Assembly: GCA_944390455.1 (NCBI GenBank)
Contig: CALXPU010000009.1
Coordinates: 1-60,016 of the forward strand
Direction of reading: 5' to 3'
DNA from: an uncultured Alphaproteobacteria bacterium
GTDB taxonomy: Bacteria; Pseudomonadota; Alphaproteobacteria; RF32; CAG-239
Length of the DNA stretch: 60,016 bases
This document shows positions 1-8,329 of the stretch, one piece after another (the first letter of the stretch is position 1; each line of letters starts with the position of its first letter). Below the pieces are notes generated by a model that saw only the letters and a program-made list of their open reading frames with translations, made no database searches and was not told where the DNA came from. The translations under genes were made by a program, and so were the position numbers.

Positions 1-37
1 AGCGTTTTGTCATCCTCACCGCTATAAGCTTTACTGA

Positions 38-60
38 ACCACGCGTCTAACGCGTGGTTT
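38..60. other. Perfect 10-bp palindrome at left edge
   Basis: AACCACGCGT, a 3-base loop and ACGCGTGGTT form a perfect hairpin, followed on the + strand by a short T run. A TAA lies at the loop (48-50) and is in frame with an open + strand frame entering from position 3, so this could be the end and terminator of a gene outside the window. The minus strand is also open across it to position 1. The parent gene cannot be decided from 60 bases. Confidence 0.4.
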
Positions 61-70
61 TCAGAATACA

Positions 71-100
71 AAAAAAGACGCTATTTTTAAGCGTCTTTTT
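71..100 (-). terminator. Bidirectional terminator after tRNA-His
   Basis: AAAAAGACGC and GCGTCTTTTT pair around a 9-base AT loop, with T runs on both strands. It lies just 3' of the minus-strand tRNA-His and would also stop + strand transcription from the left. Confidence 0.75.
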
Positions 101-104
101 AATC

Positions 105-181
105 TGGGGCGGACGATGAGGCTCGAACTCACGACAACCGGTACCACAAACCGGGGCTCTACCAACTGAGCTACGTCCGCC
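105..181 (-). tRNA. tRNA-His (GTG anticodon)
   Basis: Read on the minus strand the gene folds as a full cloverleaf. The acceptor stem is GCGGACG with CGTCCGC, followed by the D arm, an anticodon stem with loop TTGTGGT (anticodon GTG) and the T arm GTGAG-TTCGAGC-CTCAT. The histidine identity element is visible: an extra 5' G (position 181, G-1) opposite discriminator C73. The 3' CCA is encoded. Some alphaproteobacteria lack the G-1:C73 pair, so its presence is informative about lineage. Confidence 0.95.
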
Positions 182-193
182 ATTGCTCTGAAG

Positions 194-222
194 TTTTTAC
201 AGACAAATATTTATAAAGTCAA
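194..222 (-). promoter_or_regulatory. Probable promoter of tRNA-His
   Basis: On the minus strand TTGACT (217-222) and TAAAAA (194-199) are separated by 17 bases and lie just upstream of the tRNA-His 5' end. The -35 box is near consensus; the -10 box is weak. Confidence 0.5.
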
Positions 223-332
223 GCGAAAAAATATATTTTTTTTATCAGTTAATAATCCAAAATTAACAATTTATTTTCTTTTTAAAGTTTATTATACAGC
301 ATTACAAGATCAGGGAAAGGATTCAACACGAA

Positions 333-1244
333 ATGAAAGCATTAAAAATCTTCTGCTTAGCTTTATTATGTTTAAGTTATACAACAACTTCATCAACCGC
401 CGCAAGTGGAACTTCTTCAATCGTTATTGATGCAAAAAGCGGTAACATTTTATACGCCGACAAAGCAGAAGAACTACGCTACCCAGCATCATTAACCAAA
501 TTAATGACTCTTTATATAACATTTAATGCTTTAGAAACCGGAAAGTTAAAACTAACCGATAAATTAAAAGTCTCCTCAACTGCCGCTTCTCGTTCCCCAT
601 CAAAATTAGGAATGCCCGCCGGCTCATACATTGATGTAAAAACCCTTATTCAAGCCTTAATCGTAAAATCCGCTAACGACTGTGCCACAGTCTTAGCCGA
701 AGCATTAAGCCCCACAGAAGCAGATTTTGCAAAATTGATGACACAAACCGCGCGCCAACTTGGCATGTATCGCACTACCTTCAAAAACGCCTCTGGACTT
801 CCTAACTCCGCCCAAAAAACCACAGCCAAAGATTTAGCTATTCTCGGCGCAGCAATGTATCATCACTTTCCGCAATATTACCATCTATTTTCCCTTACTG
901 AATTCCAATATAATGGCATCACTTACAAAACACACAATTACCTTTTAAACGATTCTCTTGGAACTGATGGCATGAAAACCGGCTACACAGCAGCTTCCGG
1001 ATTTAACATCTTAACTTCAGCTCAACAAGGAAAATACAGAGTAATCGCCGTAACATTAGGACACAAAAGGATGAAAGACAGAGATGAAGACATTTCCAAA
1101 ATGATGGAAGTTTCACTCAACTACATGAAAGGAAATCCGGAAAGAATAAATACCGCTGAGTTAAAGAGCGCTATCAACAGTTCTCTACGTGGCGACAAGA
1201 CCCAAACAGCTTACAATCATACCAGAGCAAATTATCAGCGCTAA
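333..1244 (+). CDS. D-alanyl-D-alanine carboxypeptidase (PBP5/DacA family)
   Basis: Serine-type D,D-carboxypeptidase (peptidase S11) that removes the terminal D-Ala from peptidoglycan pentapeptides in the periplasm. An N-terminal signal peptide (about residues 1-24) precedes the catalytic domain. All three penicillin-binding motifs are present: SLTK with the nucleophile Ser53 and Lys56, SAN at 113-115, and KTG at 215-217. The protein has 303 residues and stops soon after the catalytic domain, so it lacks the C-terminal domain and amphipathic membrane helix of PBP5. The next gene starts 7 bases downstream, so the two are probably cotranscribed. Confidence 0.9.
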   Translation: MKALKIFCLALLCLSYTTTSSTAASGTSSIVIDAKSGNILYADKAEELRYPASLTKLMTLYITFNALETGKLKLTDKLKVSSTAASRSPSKLGMPAGSYIDVKTLIQALIVKSANDCATVLAEALSPTEADFAKLMTQTARQLGMYRTTFKNASGLPNSAQKTTAKDLAILGAAMYHHFPQYYHLFSLTEFQYNGITYKTHNYLLNDSLGTDGMKTGYTAASGFNILTSAQQGKYRVIAVTLGHKRMKDRDEDISKMMEVSLNYMKGNPERINTAELKSAINSSLRGDKTQTAYNHTRANYQR

Positions 1245-1250
1245 ATTACC

Positions 1251-1919
1251 ATGCCGGAAAACAAACCTCACATCATAATTATAGATGGAGAAGATGGTTC
1301 AGGACGCAAAACCCTGTGCTTTGAATTGTCTCTAATCCTACTTTACAACAATCAAAAGACCGCTTTGTTGCTAAAGCCGGATTCAAAACTCAAAAAGATG
1401 ATAGAAGCAAGACGCCAAAAACATCCTGAACTCCCCTCTCCTAGCATATTATCACGAGAGGAATTCTCACAAAAATCTGGAGAATTCAATGCAATTCTGA
1501 TACCTGAAAGTAATCTGAATGATAATTTAGCCGAAGATGCATCAACCTATATCACTGTATTAAAACATAATAAAAACACAGCGAAACAATTTCAAAACAA
1601 TTTGTCATATATTAATAGCATTTGGGAGTTAAAGAAAAAAATCGCCTCTCTTCATAACCACAGTTTAGATTGGGTTGTATGTCAAAATAACCTATATCCA
1701 ACCGCACGCATGGAAACCTATGAAGAATTAAAGCAAAAATCCAGACTATTCGGCTATCGCACACCTCCACCTCTAAATTTCCGTTTTGCCTACCAAAACA
1801 CAATCACAGGAATTTCCGCACAAGACCGAACCAGTCCGACATTAGAAAAAACCTTAACATACGAAGATATTTGCGCCAAAAGAGAAATTACAAAACTTGC
1901 AGAATTTATTTTTAGCTAA
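1251..1919 (+). CDS. Divergent MipZ/ParA-family division-site ATPase
   Basis: Resembles MipZ, the ParA-like ATPase that positions FtsZ in alphaproteobacteria. The match is clearest in the second half: DWVVCQNNL at 140-148 and FGYR followed by PPPL at 167-174 correspond to the conserved MipZ segments DWVVLRNRL and VGFR..PGL. The nucleotide site is abnormal. The P-loop reads GEDGSGRKT (13-21), with Arg where the Walker lysine should be and no deviant-Walker lysine, and the family's DTPG segment is replaced by PESN (85-88). At 222 residues it is shorter than typical MipZ. In many alphaproteobacteria this position after the carboxypeptidase holds tmk, but the C-terminal half does not fit a thymidylate kinase. 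Confidence 0.55.
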   Translation: MPENKPHIIIIDGEDGSGRKTLCFELSLILLYNNQKTALLLKPDSKLKKMIEARRQKHPELPSPSILSREEFSQKSGEFNAILIPESNLNDNLAEDASTYITVLKHNKNTAKQFQNNLSYINSIWELKKKIASLHNHSLDWVVCQNNLYPTARMETYEELKQKSRLFGYRTPPPLNFRFAYQNTITGISAQDRTSPTLEKTLTYEDICAKREITKLAEFIFS

Positions 1920-1997
1920 TAAATAATCTTTACAAGCCATGCATTTTATTCTAATGTAGCGACAAAAGTTTTTAACATTTTATCTAAAGGAACACAA

Positions 1998-3617
1998 ATG
2001 ATAGAAACAATAGCAACTAAGCCCTATACTGACCAAAAGATGGGAACTGCAGGACTACGCAAAAAAACAAAAATTGCAATGCAACCCCATTATCTTGAAA
2101 ACTTTTTACAAAGTATTTTCAACACAATCCCAAATCTTGAAACGAAATCATTTCTAGTGGGTGGAGATGGGCGCTATTACAATAAAACCGCCATACAAAA
2201 GATTATAAAAGTAGCCGCAGCCAACAAAGTAAAAAAACTTTATATCGCACAAAACGGACTTGTTTCCACCCCTGCCGGTTCTTGCATTATCTTAAAAAAT
2301 AAGCTAAACGGTGGTTTAATCTTAACTGCTTCACACAATCCTGGCGGTGAAAACGGAGATTTTGGCTTAAAATACTCAACATCAACCGGAGGACAGTGCC
2401 AACCACACGAAAGCCAAGCTATCTTAGAACAAACATTAAAAATCACTGAATATAAAATTTCAGATGCACCAGATCTTGACTTATCAAAAATCGGAACATT
2501 TCAGTGTGAAGAAACAGAAATTGAAATTATAGATCCTTTCATTGACTACATTGAAATGATGCAACGCATCTTTGATTTCGCAAAATTACGTTCTTTGCTA
2601 ACATCTGATTTCAGATTTGTATTTGATGCGATGAACGGCGTTACGGGACCCTACGCTAAAAGAATTTTTGAAGAAATCTTAGGAGCACCGCAAGGAACCG
2701 TTCTTAACGCCACACCTAAAGAAGATTTTGGCGGATTACACCCAGATCCAAACTTAATCTATGCTAAATCATTAGTTGATATAATGTATTCGGATAAAGC
2801 TCCGGACTTTGCCGCTGCAAACGATGGTGATGGCGACAGAAACATGATTCTCGGTTCACATTTCTTTGTTTGCCCAAGTGACAGCTTAGCTATTTTAACA
2901 GACAACTATCAATTAATCCCAGCTTATAAAAATGGTATTTACGGCGTCGCTAAATCTGCCGCAACATCAATGGCAGTTAAAAGAGTGGCAGATGCATTAA
3001 AAATTGGCTTCTACGAAGTTCCAACCGGATGGAAATACTTTGTAAATCTAATGGATTCCCAAAGAATAAGTTTCTGTGGAGAAGAAAGTTTTGGTACAGG
3101 AGCGTCACACATTAGAGAAAAAGACGGCATTTGGGCTGTTCTATTCTGGCTCAGCATCATCGCAAACACTAACAAAACCGTAAAACAAATAGCTATAGAA
3201 CATTGGCAAAAATACGGACGTAGCTATTTCTTGCGTAACGATTTTGAAGGCATTGAGCAAAGCATCGCCGACAGATTGATGTCAGAATTAGAAGCCAGAT
3301 TACCAGAACTTTCCGGAAAACAATATGGCAACTTCACCGTATCCAATGCTCATCCGTTCATCTATAATGATCCAGTAGATAAAACCTCAACGCAAAATGG
3401 TTTAATCGTACATTTCACAGACGGTTCTCGCATTGTATATCGCCTATCCGGAACAGGAACTAATGGTGCGACATTAAGAACTTACATTGAAAGATATGTT
3501 ACAACAGATCTTGATGAAGATCCAAACGAAATGCTAAAAGAGTTAAGTGCCGTTTCAAGAGAAATCTCAAACGTTACCAAGCTTACCGGCAAAGAACAAC
3601 CGGATATTATCACCTAA
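1998..3617 (+). CDS. pgm: Phosphoglucomutase (alpha-D-glucose phosphate-specific)
   Basis: Interconverts glucose 1-phosphate and glucose 6-phosphate, linking glycolysis with glycogen and envelope-sugar synthesis. The alpha-D-phosphohexomutase fold is complete. GTAGLR near the N terminus (16-21) is followed by the phosphoserine loop TASHNPGG (110-117, catalytic Ser112), the metal loop DGDGDR (276-281) and the sugar-binding loop GEESFG (361-366). The 539-residue length and the GTAGLR start match the Pgm branch better than phosphomannomutase or GlmM. A good ribosome-binding site (AAAGGAA) precedes the ATG. cckA follows after 24 bases. Confidence 0.92.
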   Translation: MIETIATKPYTDQKMGTAGLRKKTKIAMQPHYLENFLQSIFNTIPNLETKSFLVGGDGRYYNKTAIQKIIKVAAANKVKKLYIAQNGLVSTPAGSCIILKNKLNGGLILTASHNPGGENGDFGLKYSTSTGGQCQPHESQAILEQTLKITEYKISDAPDLDLSKIGTFQCEETEIEIIDPFIDYIEMMQRIFDFAKLRSLLTSDFRFVFDAMNGVTGPYAKRIFEEILGAPQGTVLNATPKEDFGGLHPDPNLIYAKSLVDIMYSDKAPDFAAANDGDGDRNMILGSHFFVCPSDSLAILTDNYQLIPAYKNGIYGVAKSAATSMAVKRVADALKIGFYEVPTGWKYFVNLMDSQRISFCGEESFGTGASHIREKDGIWAVLFWLSIIANTNKTVKQIAIEHWQKYGRSYFLRNDFEGIEQSIADRLMSELEARLPELSGKQYGNFTVSNAHPFIYNDPVDKTSTQNGLIVHFTDGSRIVYRLSGTGTNGATLRTYIERYVTTDLDEDPNEMLKELSAVSREISNVTKLTGKEQPDIIT

Positions 3618-3641
3618 AAACATTCCGTATGAGAGGTACAG

Positions 3642-6296
3642 ATGTTTAAAAACGAGCAAAACATTCGTCCGGATAAGATATTAGAAGAACGCCTATTACT
3701 ATTAGTTTTCATGCTAACAGCCATGGTTGTGAGCATTGGTGTTTTGTTTGCTTATCCAAGCTTTTTGCGACCGATAATTTTGCTCGTTTTTATTTTCATT
3801 ATTCTAAGCATTTATATGACCATTACGATTCTTCAATCAGGAGAAACCGCAATTCTCTATGGAGGCCTAGCTAATGAAATATTAAAAAATCGCAAAATTT
3901 GTTATACCATCGTAAACGCCTCCGGAAAGACCATTCTGCAAAACGAACTGGCAAAAGATTTTCTAAAAGGAAATGATATTCTCAAATTCTTAGAAAAACA
4001 CCTTGTAAATAGTGAAAGCAATCTGCAGCGATTAAAACAATTACAAGCATCTGCACAACACTTAAAAGAAGACACTTTGGAAATCGCTCTAAAATTTGAT
4101 ACAACTGCAATTTTTTCAGGCGAAGAGTGGTACCGAGTAAGCTTACGCCCGATAAGTTTAAATCAAAATCAATCCGAAGAACTAGACGATGCCAGCAAAT
4201 TTGACTTAAAATACAACATCTACCTCCTTTGGAGCTTAGAAAATATCACTTCAGAAAAGACCATTGATAACCTATTCCAAGAAGAACGAAAAGCTTTTTA
4301 CAACTTTTTAAATTTCATGCCGCTTGGATTATATATTTTAAATGCAAAAGGCAAAATAGAATATATCAACCGCACTCTAAGCCGCATCTTAAATACAGAA
4401 AAAGAAAATTTACTCGGTAAAGAAATAACCGATTTACTACCAATAAGCAGCGACGGACAACAACATTTAAGTCCAACCTGCACACAATACACCACATATA
4501 TTAAAGACAATAATAATACAGTACACGAATATTTAGTAAAAGTTGACCGTTTCAAACAAGGCGATGAATTACAAACCCGCGGCATAGTCATCGGAGATAT
4601 TCCTACCGATACCAGTTTGAAAGTATCTTATGAAGAACTAGCCTCTGAAGCCAACAGCATATTTAACCTCTCACCATTTGGGATGATGTTGCTGGATACA
4701 GATTTGGTAATAAAGCGTATTAATCAAAAATTCACAGAAATTTTAGAAATTCCATCAACATCTCAACTTCTAGACAATTATCTCTCAAATTATTTAGATG
4801 AAGAGAGCATTGGAAAAATCAAAAAACAGCTTTCCACATTTTTATCAGAAGCCGATAAGCTCCAACCGGCTTATTTTGACTTGAACTTAAAAGGCAAAAA
4901 CAAAAGCAAAATTCTTCGCCTATACATATGTCCGCTCTTTGCTTCACCGCTACAAACCAAGGAGAACATTAAAGGTATCGTGCTATTCTGCATAGACACA
5001 ACCGAACAAAAAAACTTGGAAACACAATTTGCCCAAGCCCAAAAGATGCAAGCTATGGGACAATTAGCCGGTGGCATTGCTCACGATTTCAACAACTTAC
5101 TAACCGCCATGATTGGTTTTTGTGATTTATTACTGCAAAAACATAAAATTGGGGATTCTTCTTTTGCAGACATTATACAAATCAAGCAAAACGCCAACTG
5201 TGCTGCTGAATTAGTCAAACAGTTATTACAATTTTCACGTAAACAACCATTACAACCGGAATTAAGCAACATTACCGATATTCTGGTTAACTACACTCCA
5301 TTGCTAAAGAGAACTGTGGGCGAGCAAGTGGAATTACATTTCCGTCACGGAGAAAATCTGGATTTCATCAAAGTAGATAAAGTACAATTCTTACAAGTCG
5401 TCTTAAATCTTTGTGTCAATGCCAAAGATGCGATGAACAAAAAAGGCACTCTAACCATATCCACCCAAAAGGAAACGCTGCTTGAGCCCTATCACTTTGG
5501 CGCAGAAACGATAGAAAGCGGAAGTTTCATAAGAATGGATGTAACAGATACCGGATGTGGAATTCCTTTAGAGAATTTATCACGTATATTTGAGCCATTT
5601 TTCTCTACCAAACAAAATGTTGTTGGCTCCGGCACAGGATTAGGTTTAGCCACTGTTTACGGTATTGTTCGCCAGATGGAAGGCTTCATCAAAGTAAAGA
5701 GCACCATTAATGTTGGTACGACATTTTCTATATATTTACCGGCATATCCAGAAGAAACAGCGGCCAAAAAAGCAGAAAATAATACTGCTCGTAAAATTTT
5801 AAATGATAAAAGAGGTCGTGCCGTTTTAACTCCAACAACAATTTCAACTCCGCAGAAAGACAATGAAAAAGTCATCTTAGGTTTAAATTTATCAGCCATT
5901 GAAGATCCAAATCAGAAACCGGAAGACATTGAAAATACGAGAATACTTTTTGTTGACGATGAAAATTCAGTCAGAACTTTTGCTCTGCGAGCTTTGCGTA
6001 AAAAAGGCTATGATGTCGTAGGATGCAGCTCTGCAGAAAATGCATTAGAAACATTAGAACAAGATAAAAACTTCCAATTATTAATAACCGACATGGTCAT
6101 GCCCGGTCAAAATGGTATTGAGCTCTCCAAACAAGTATTAGAGATTTTACCGGATATTAAAATAATCTTAGCTTCCGGCTACTCTGAAGACATTTTAAAA
6201 GGAGAATTCAATGATGTTGAAAATTTATCATTCATCCCCAAACCATTTAGTCTGAGTGATTTAACCCAAAAAGTATACGAGGTCATGAAGTCATAA
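3642..6296 (+). CDS. cckA: Hybrid sensor histidine kinase CckA
   Basis: Top of the CckA-ChpT-CtrA phosphorelay that controls cell-cycle transcription and replication in alphaproteobacteria. Two membrane segments (about residues 18-65) are followed by PAS-like sensor regions, a HisKA domain with the CckA-type H-box GGIAHDFNNLLT (phospho-accepting His481), a HATPase domain with N box and DTGCGIP, and a C-terminal receiver with phospho-acceptor Asp817 in TDMVMPG. The receiver allows the kinase/phosphatase switch. A GAGAGG ribosome-binding site precedes the ATG. The stop overlaps the start of hdaA by one base, so the two are translationally coupled. Confidence 0.93.
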   Translation: MFKNEQNIRPDKILEERLLLLVFMLTAMVVSIGVLFAYPSFLRPIILLVFIFIILSIYMTITILQSGETAILYGGLANEILKNRKICYTIVNASGKTILQNELAKDFLKGNDILKFLEKHLVNSESNLQRLKQLQASAQHLKEDTLEIALKFDTTAIFSGEEWYRVSLRPISLNQNQSEELDDASKFDLKYNIYLLWSLENITSEKTIDNLFQEERKAFYNFLNFMPLGLYILNAKGKIEYINRTLSRILNTEKENLLGKEITDLLPISSDGQQHLSPTCTQYTTYIKDNNNTVHEYLVKVDRFKQGDELQTRGIVIGDIPTDTSLKVSYEELASEANSIFNLSPFGMMLLDTDLVIKRINQKFTEILEIPSTSQLLDNYLSNYLDEESIGKIKKQLSTFLSEADKLQPAYFDLNLKGKNKSKILRLYICPLFASPLQTKENIKGIVLFCIDTTEQKNLETQFAQAQKMQAMGQLAGGIAHDFNNLLTAMIGFCDLLLQKHKIGDSSFADIIQIKQNANCAAELVKQLLQFSRKQPLQPELSNITDILVNYTPLLKRTVGEQVELHFRHGENLDFIKVDKVQFLQVVLNLCVNAKDAMNKKGTLTISTQKETLLEPYHFGAETIESGSFIRMDVTDTGCGIPLENLSRIFEPFFSTKQNVVGSGTGLGLATVYGIVRQMEGFIKVKSTINVGTTFSIYLPAYPEETAAKKAENNTARKILNDKRGRAVLTPTTISTPQKDNEKVILGLNLSAIEDPNQKPEDIENTRILFVDDENSVRTFALRALRKKGYDVVGCSSAENALETLEQDKNFQLLITDMVMPGQNGIELSKQVLEILPDIKIILASGYSEDILKGEFNDVENLSFIPKPFSLSDLTQKVYEVMKS

Positions 6297-7033
6297 TGGA
6301 TAATCGCTATAATGATAAAACCGGTCAATACAAACTAAAGTTTATCCCGCGCAATGATTTGAGCGAGGAAGACTTTATGGTAACTTCATGCAACGAAACC
6401 GCCTATAAAGCTATTAAATTATGGCCATATTGGCAACATTTCGCTTTAAGCATCTTTGGACCCAAAAGCTGCGGTAAATCACATCTAGCACACATGTGGA
6501 CAGACCGAGTTCAACAATCACTTCCACGCCCGATACAAATTCCAATAATGGATGCGCATAGCCTAAACATGAAAAACGTTAACAAGATTGCAAACGAATA
6601 TCCATATTTAGTCATTGAAGATATGGATGCAAACATCAACGAAGAGGCGTTTTTCCACCTGTACAATTTCTACAACGGCCCCGAACGTTATATTTTGTTC
6701 ACTTCCGAACAACCTTTATCCAAAATCCCGTTAAAATTACCGGATTTACGTTCGCGTTTAAACATTATTCCCAATATAGAAATAGAACAACCCAATGACG
6801 AAATGCTTACCGCATTAATCGCAAAGCTGTTCAACGACCGCCAAATTATCATCACACAAGAAATATTGGATTACATCTTAAAACACACCGAGCGTTCTTT
6901 TTCTTTCGTAACCAGATTAGTTGAAGAAATTGATGACATATCTTGGACCTATGGTCGAGCCGTATCAATACCGATAATCAAAGAAGCTCTAAAAAACCTA
7001 ACTAAAAACCAACAACTGGAATTATTTATATGA
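6296..7033 (+). CDS. hdaA: DnaA-inactivator HdaA (DnaA-like AAA+ ATPase)
   Basis: Shortened DnaA homologue that, with the sliding clamp, stimulates ATP hydrolysis on DnaA and so limits re-initiation. It has the AAA+ core: Walker A GPKSCGKS at 55-62, Walker B LVIEDMD at 105-111 and the DLRSRL arginine-finger box at about 150-155. There is no DnaA domain IV for DNA binding, which separates it from DnaA. The 245-residue length is usual for Hda. It overlaps cckA by one base and truB by four, placing initiation control in the same operon as cell-cycle signalling. Confidence 0.88.
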   Translation: MDNRYNDKTGQYKLKFIPRNDLSEEDFMVTSCNETAYKAIKLWPYWQHFALSIFGPKSCGKSHLAHMWTDRVQQSLPRPIQIPIMDAHSLNMKNVNKIANEYPYLVIEDMDANINEEAFFHLYNFYNGPERYILFTSEQPLSKIPLKLPDLRSRLNIIPNIEIEQPNDEMLTALIAKLFNDRQIIITQEILDYILKHTERSFSFVTRLVEEIDDISWTYGRAVSIPIIKEALKNLTKNQQLELFI

Positions 7034-7932
7034 GCAGTCACTACACCGAAAACATCAACGGTTGGATTATACTGGATAAACCACAAGGTGTGAGCTCCAA
7101 CCAGATTCTACGTAAAATTCAATATGAATTACACGCCAAAAAAGCCGGACACATCGGAACCTTAGACCCATTTGCCACCGGAGTTTTACCTTTAGCATTC
7201 GGAGAAGCAACAAAATTAATACCTTTTCTTGAAGAAGGAAACAAGACTTACGAATTCACATTAAAATTCGGTCAAAGCACCAGCACCGATGATACGGAAG
7301 GCGAAATAATTCAGACATCTGATTACATACCATCTCAAGAAGAAATAAAGAAGTTTCTCCCTCAATTTATGGGAAAAATAACACAAATTCCGCCCAAATA
7401 TTCCGCCATACACATCAACGGACAACGAGCATACGAACTAGCACGAAATGGAGCAGATTTTGAAATTCCCCAAAGAGAAATTACCATTTTTGAATTAAAA
7501 ATGACCGATTATCGCCCACAACAAAATGAGGTAGACTTCTGCGTAACCTGCAGCAAAGGCACCTATGTCCGCACCCTAGGACATGACATTGCCGAAAAGT
7601 TACATACTTGCGGACATCTAACCGCATTAAGACGCACTCAAAATGGTCTTTTCAAAATCTCAGATACGATTTTACTGGAAAATTTAAAAAATATATTGTA
7701 TAAGGGGCAAGGAGTTTCGGCAGTTCTTCCGGTTGAAACATTTCTGTGCGACATCACGGATATTGCTTTAACAGAAGAAGAAACTCTCAAGCTTAAAAAC
7801 GGGCAAAGCCTTTCTGCACAACGGTTTCCACCATTTACGGGAAAAGCTGCCGCCATGTATAATCATAAGCTGATAGCCCTTATTGAAAACAGGGATAACG
7901 CCTTGATTCCGATTCGGGTATTTAATCTTTAA
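7030..7932 (+). CDS. truB: tRNA pseudouridine-55 synthase TruB
   Basis: Makes pseudouridine 55 in the T loop of tRNAs. The active-site motif GTLDPFATGVLPL is intact with catalytic Asp46, preceded by the KPxG motif (DKPQG at 16-20) and followed by the KGTYVR segment of the TruB fold. A C-terminal PUA-like region completes the 300 residues. The ATG overlaps the end of hdaA by four bases. The truB-rpsO-pnp order is widely conserved in bacteria and supports the call. Confidence 0.95.
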   Translation: MSSHYTENINGWIILDKPQGVSSNQILRKIQYELHAKKAGHIGTLDPFATGVLPLAFGEATKLIPFLEEGNKTYEFTLKFGQSTSTDDTEGEIIQTSDYIPSQEEIKKFLPQFMGKITQIPPKYSAIHINGQRAYELARNGADFEIPQREITIFELKMTDYRPQQNEVDFCVTCSKGTYVRTLGHDIAEKLHTCGHLTALRRTQNGLFKISDTILLENLKNILYKGQGVSAVLPVETFLCDITDIALTEEETLKLKNGQSLSAQRFPPFTGKAAAMYNHKLIALIENRDNALIPIRVFNL

Positions 7933-7964
7933 TTTATAAAAAAATATAGAAAAAGGAAAAAAAG

Positions 7965-8234
7965 ATGTCGATTACAAACGAAAAGAAACAAGAAATTATT
8001 GCTCAATATGGTACAAAACCAGGCGACACAGGTTCTCCTGAAGTTCAAATTGCAATCTGGACATACAGAATTAACGCATTGATTGAACACTTCAACACTC
8101 ATCAAAAAGACCTTCACTCTCGTTTAGGTTTGATGAAGATGGTAAGTCGTCGTCGTCACTTGCTTGATCACTTAAAGAAGACAAGTGAAGAAAGATATCA
8201 AACATTGATTAAGAAGTTAGATTTACGTAAGTAA
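7965..8234 (+). CDS. rpsO: 30S ribosomal protein S15
   Basis: Binds 16S rRNA early in assembly of the 30S platform. The 89-residue protein shows the family hallmarks [11 protein letters not shown] near residue 20, the HKKDxHSR-type segment and [17 protein letters not shown], followed by the [12 protein letters not shown] tail. An AAAAAGGAAAA ribosome-binding site precedes the ATG. It sits between truB and pnp as in most bacteria, with the pnp leader hairpin directly downstream. Confidence 0.98.
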   Translation: MSITNEKKQEIIAQYGTKPGDTGSPEVQIAIWTYRINALIEHFNTHQKDLHSRLGLMKMVSRRRHLLDHLKKTSEERYQTLIKKLDLRK

Positions 8235-8243
8235 TGTTTGAAA

Positions 8244-8275
8244 CAAATAGCGGAGCAATGGGGCTCCGCTATTTG
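8244..8275 (+). promoter_or_regulatory. 13-bp hairpin in the rpsO-pnp spacer
   Basis: CAAATAGCGGAGC (8244-8256) pairs perfectly with GCTCCGCTATTTG (8263-8275) across a 6-base loop. No T run follows, so it is a poor terminator. Its place just ahead of pnp matches the RNase III-processed hairpin that mediates PNPase autoregulation in Escherichia coli. A second small palindrome (CCTAG and CTAGG, 8283-8299) with a TATAAT in its loop lies between it and the pnp start. Confidence 0.55.
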
Positions 8276-8329
8276 CAAAAATCCTAGTATAATGCTAGGT
8301 GAGGAATTTTAGAAGGAAAGGTAAAAAAT

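Noticed and set aside
1..57. Open frames at the left edge (minus strand reading A-L-D-A-W-F-S-K; + strand frame ending at 48-50)
   Set aside because: Too short and cut by the window edge; no start with a ribosome-binding site, and both overlap a perfect palindrome, so neither can be called a gene.
247..263. CtrA-like TTAA half sites upstream of the carboxypeptidase gene
   Set aside because: The half sites are 10 bases apart instead of 7 and TTAA is frequent in AT-rich sequence.
1251..1919. Thymidylate kinase (tmk), suggested by position after the carboxypeptidase
   Set aside because: The P-loop is abnormal and the C-terminal DWVV...FGYR pattern follows MipZ, with no LID or DRY-type motif of tmk.
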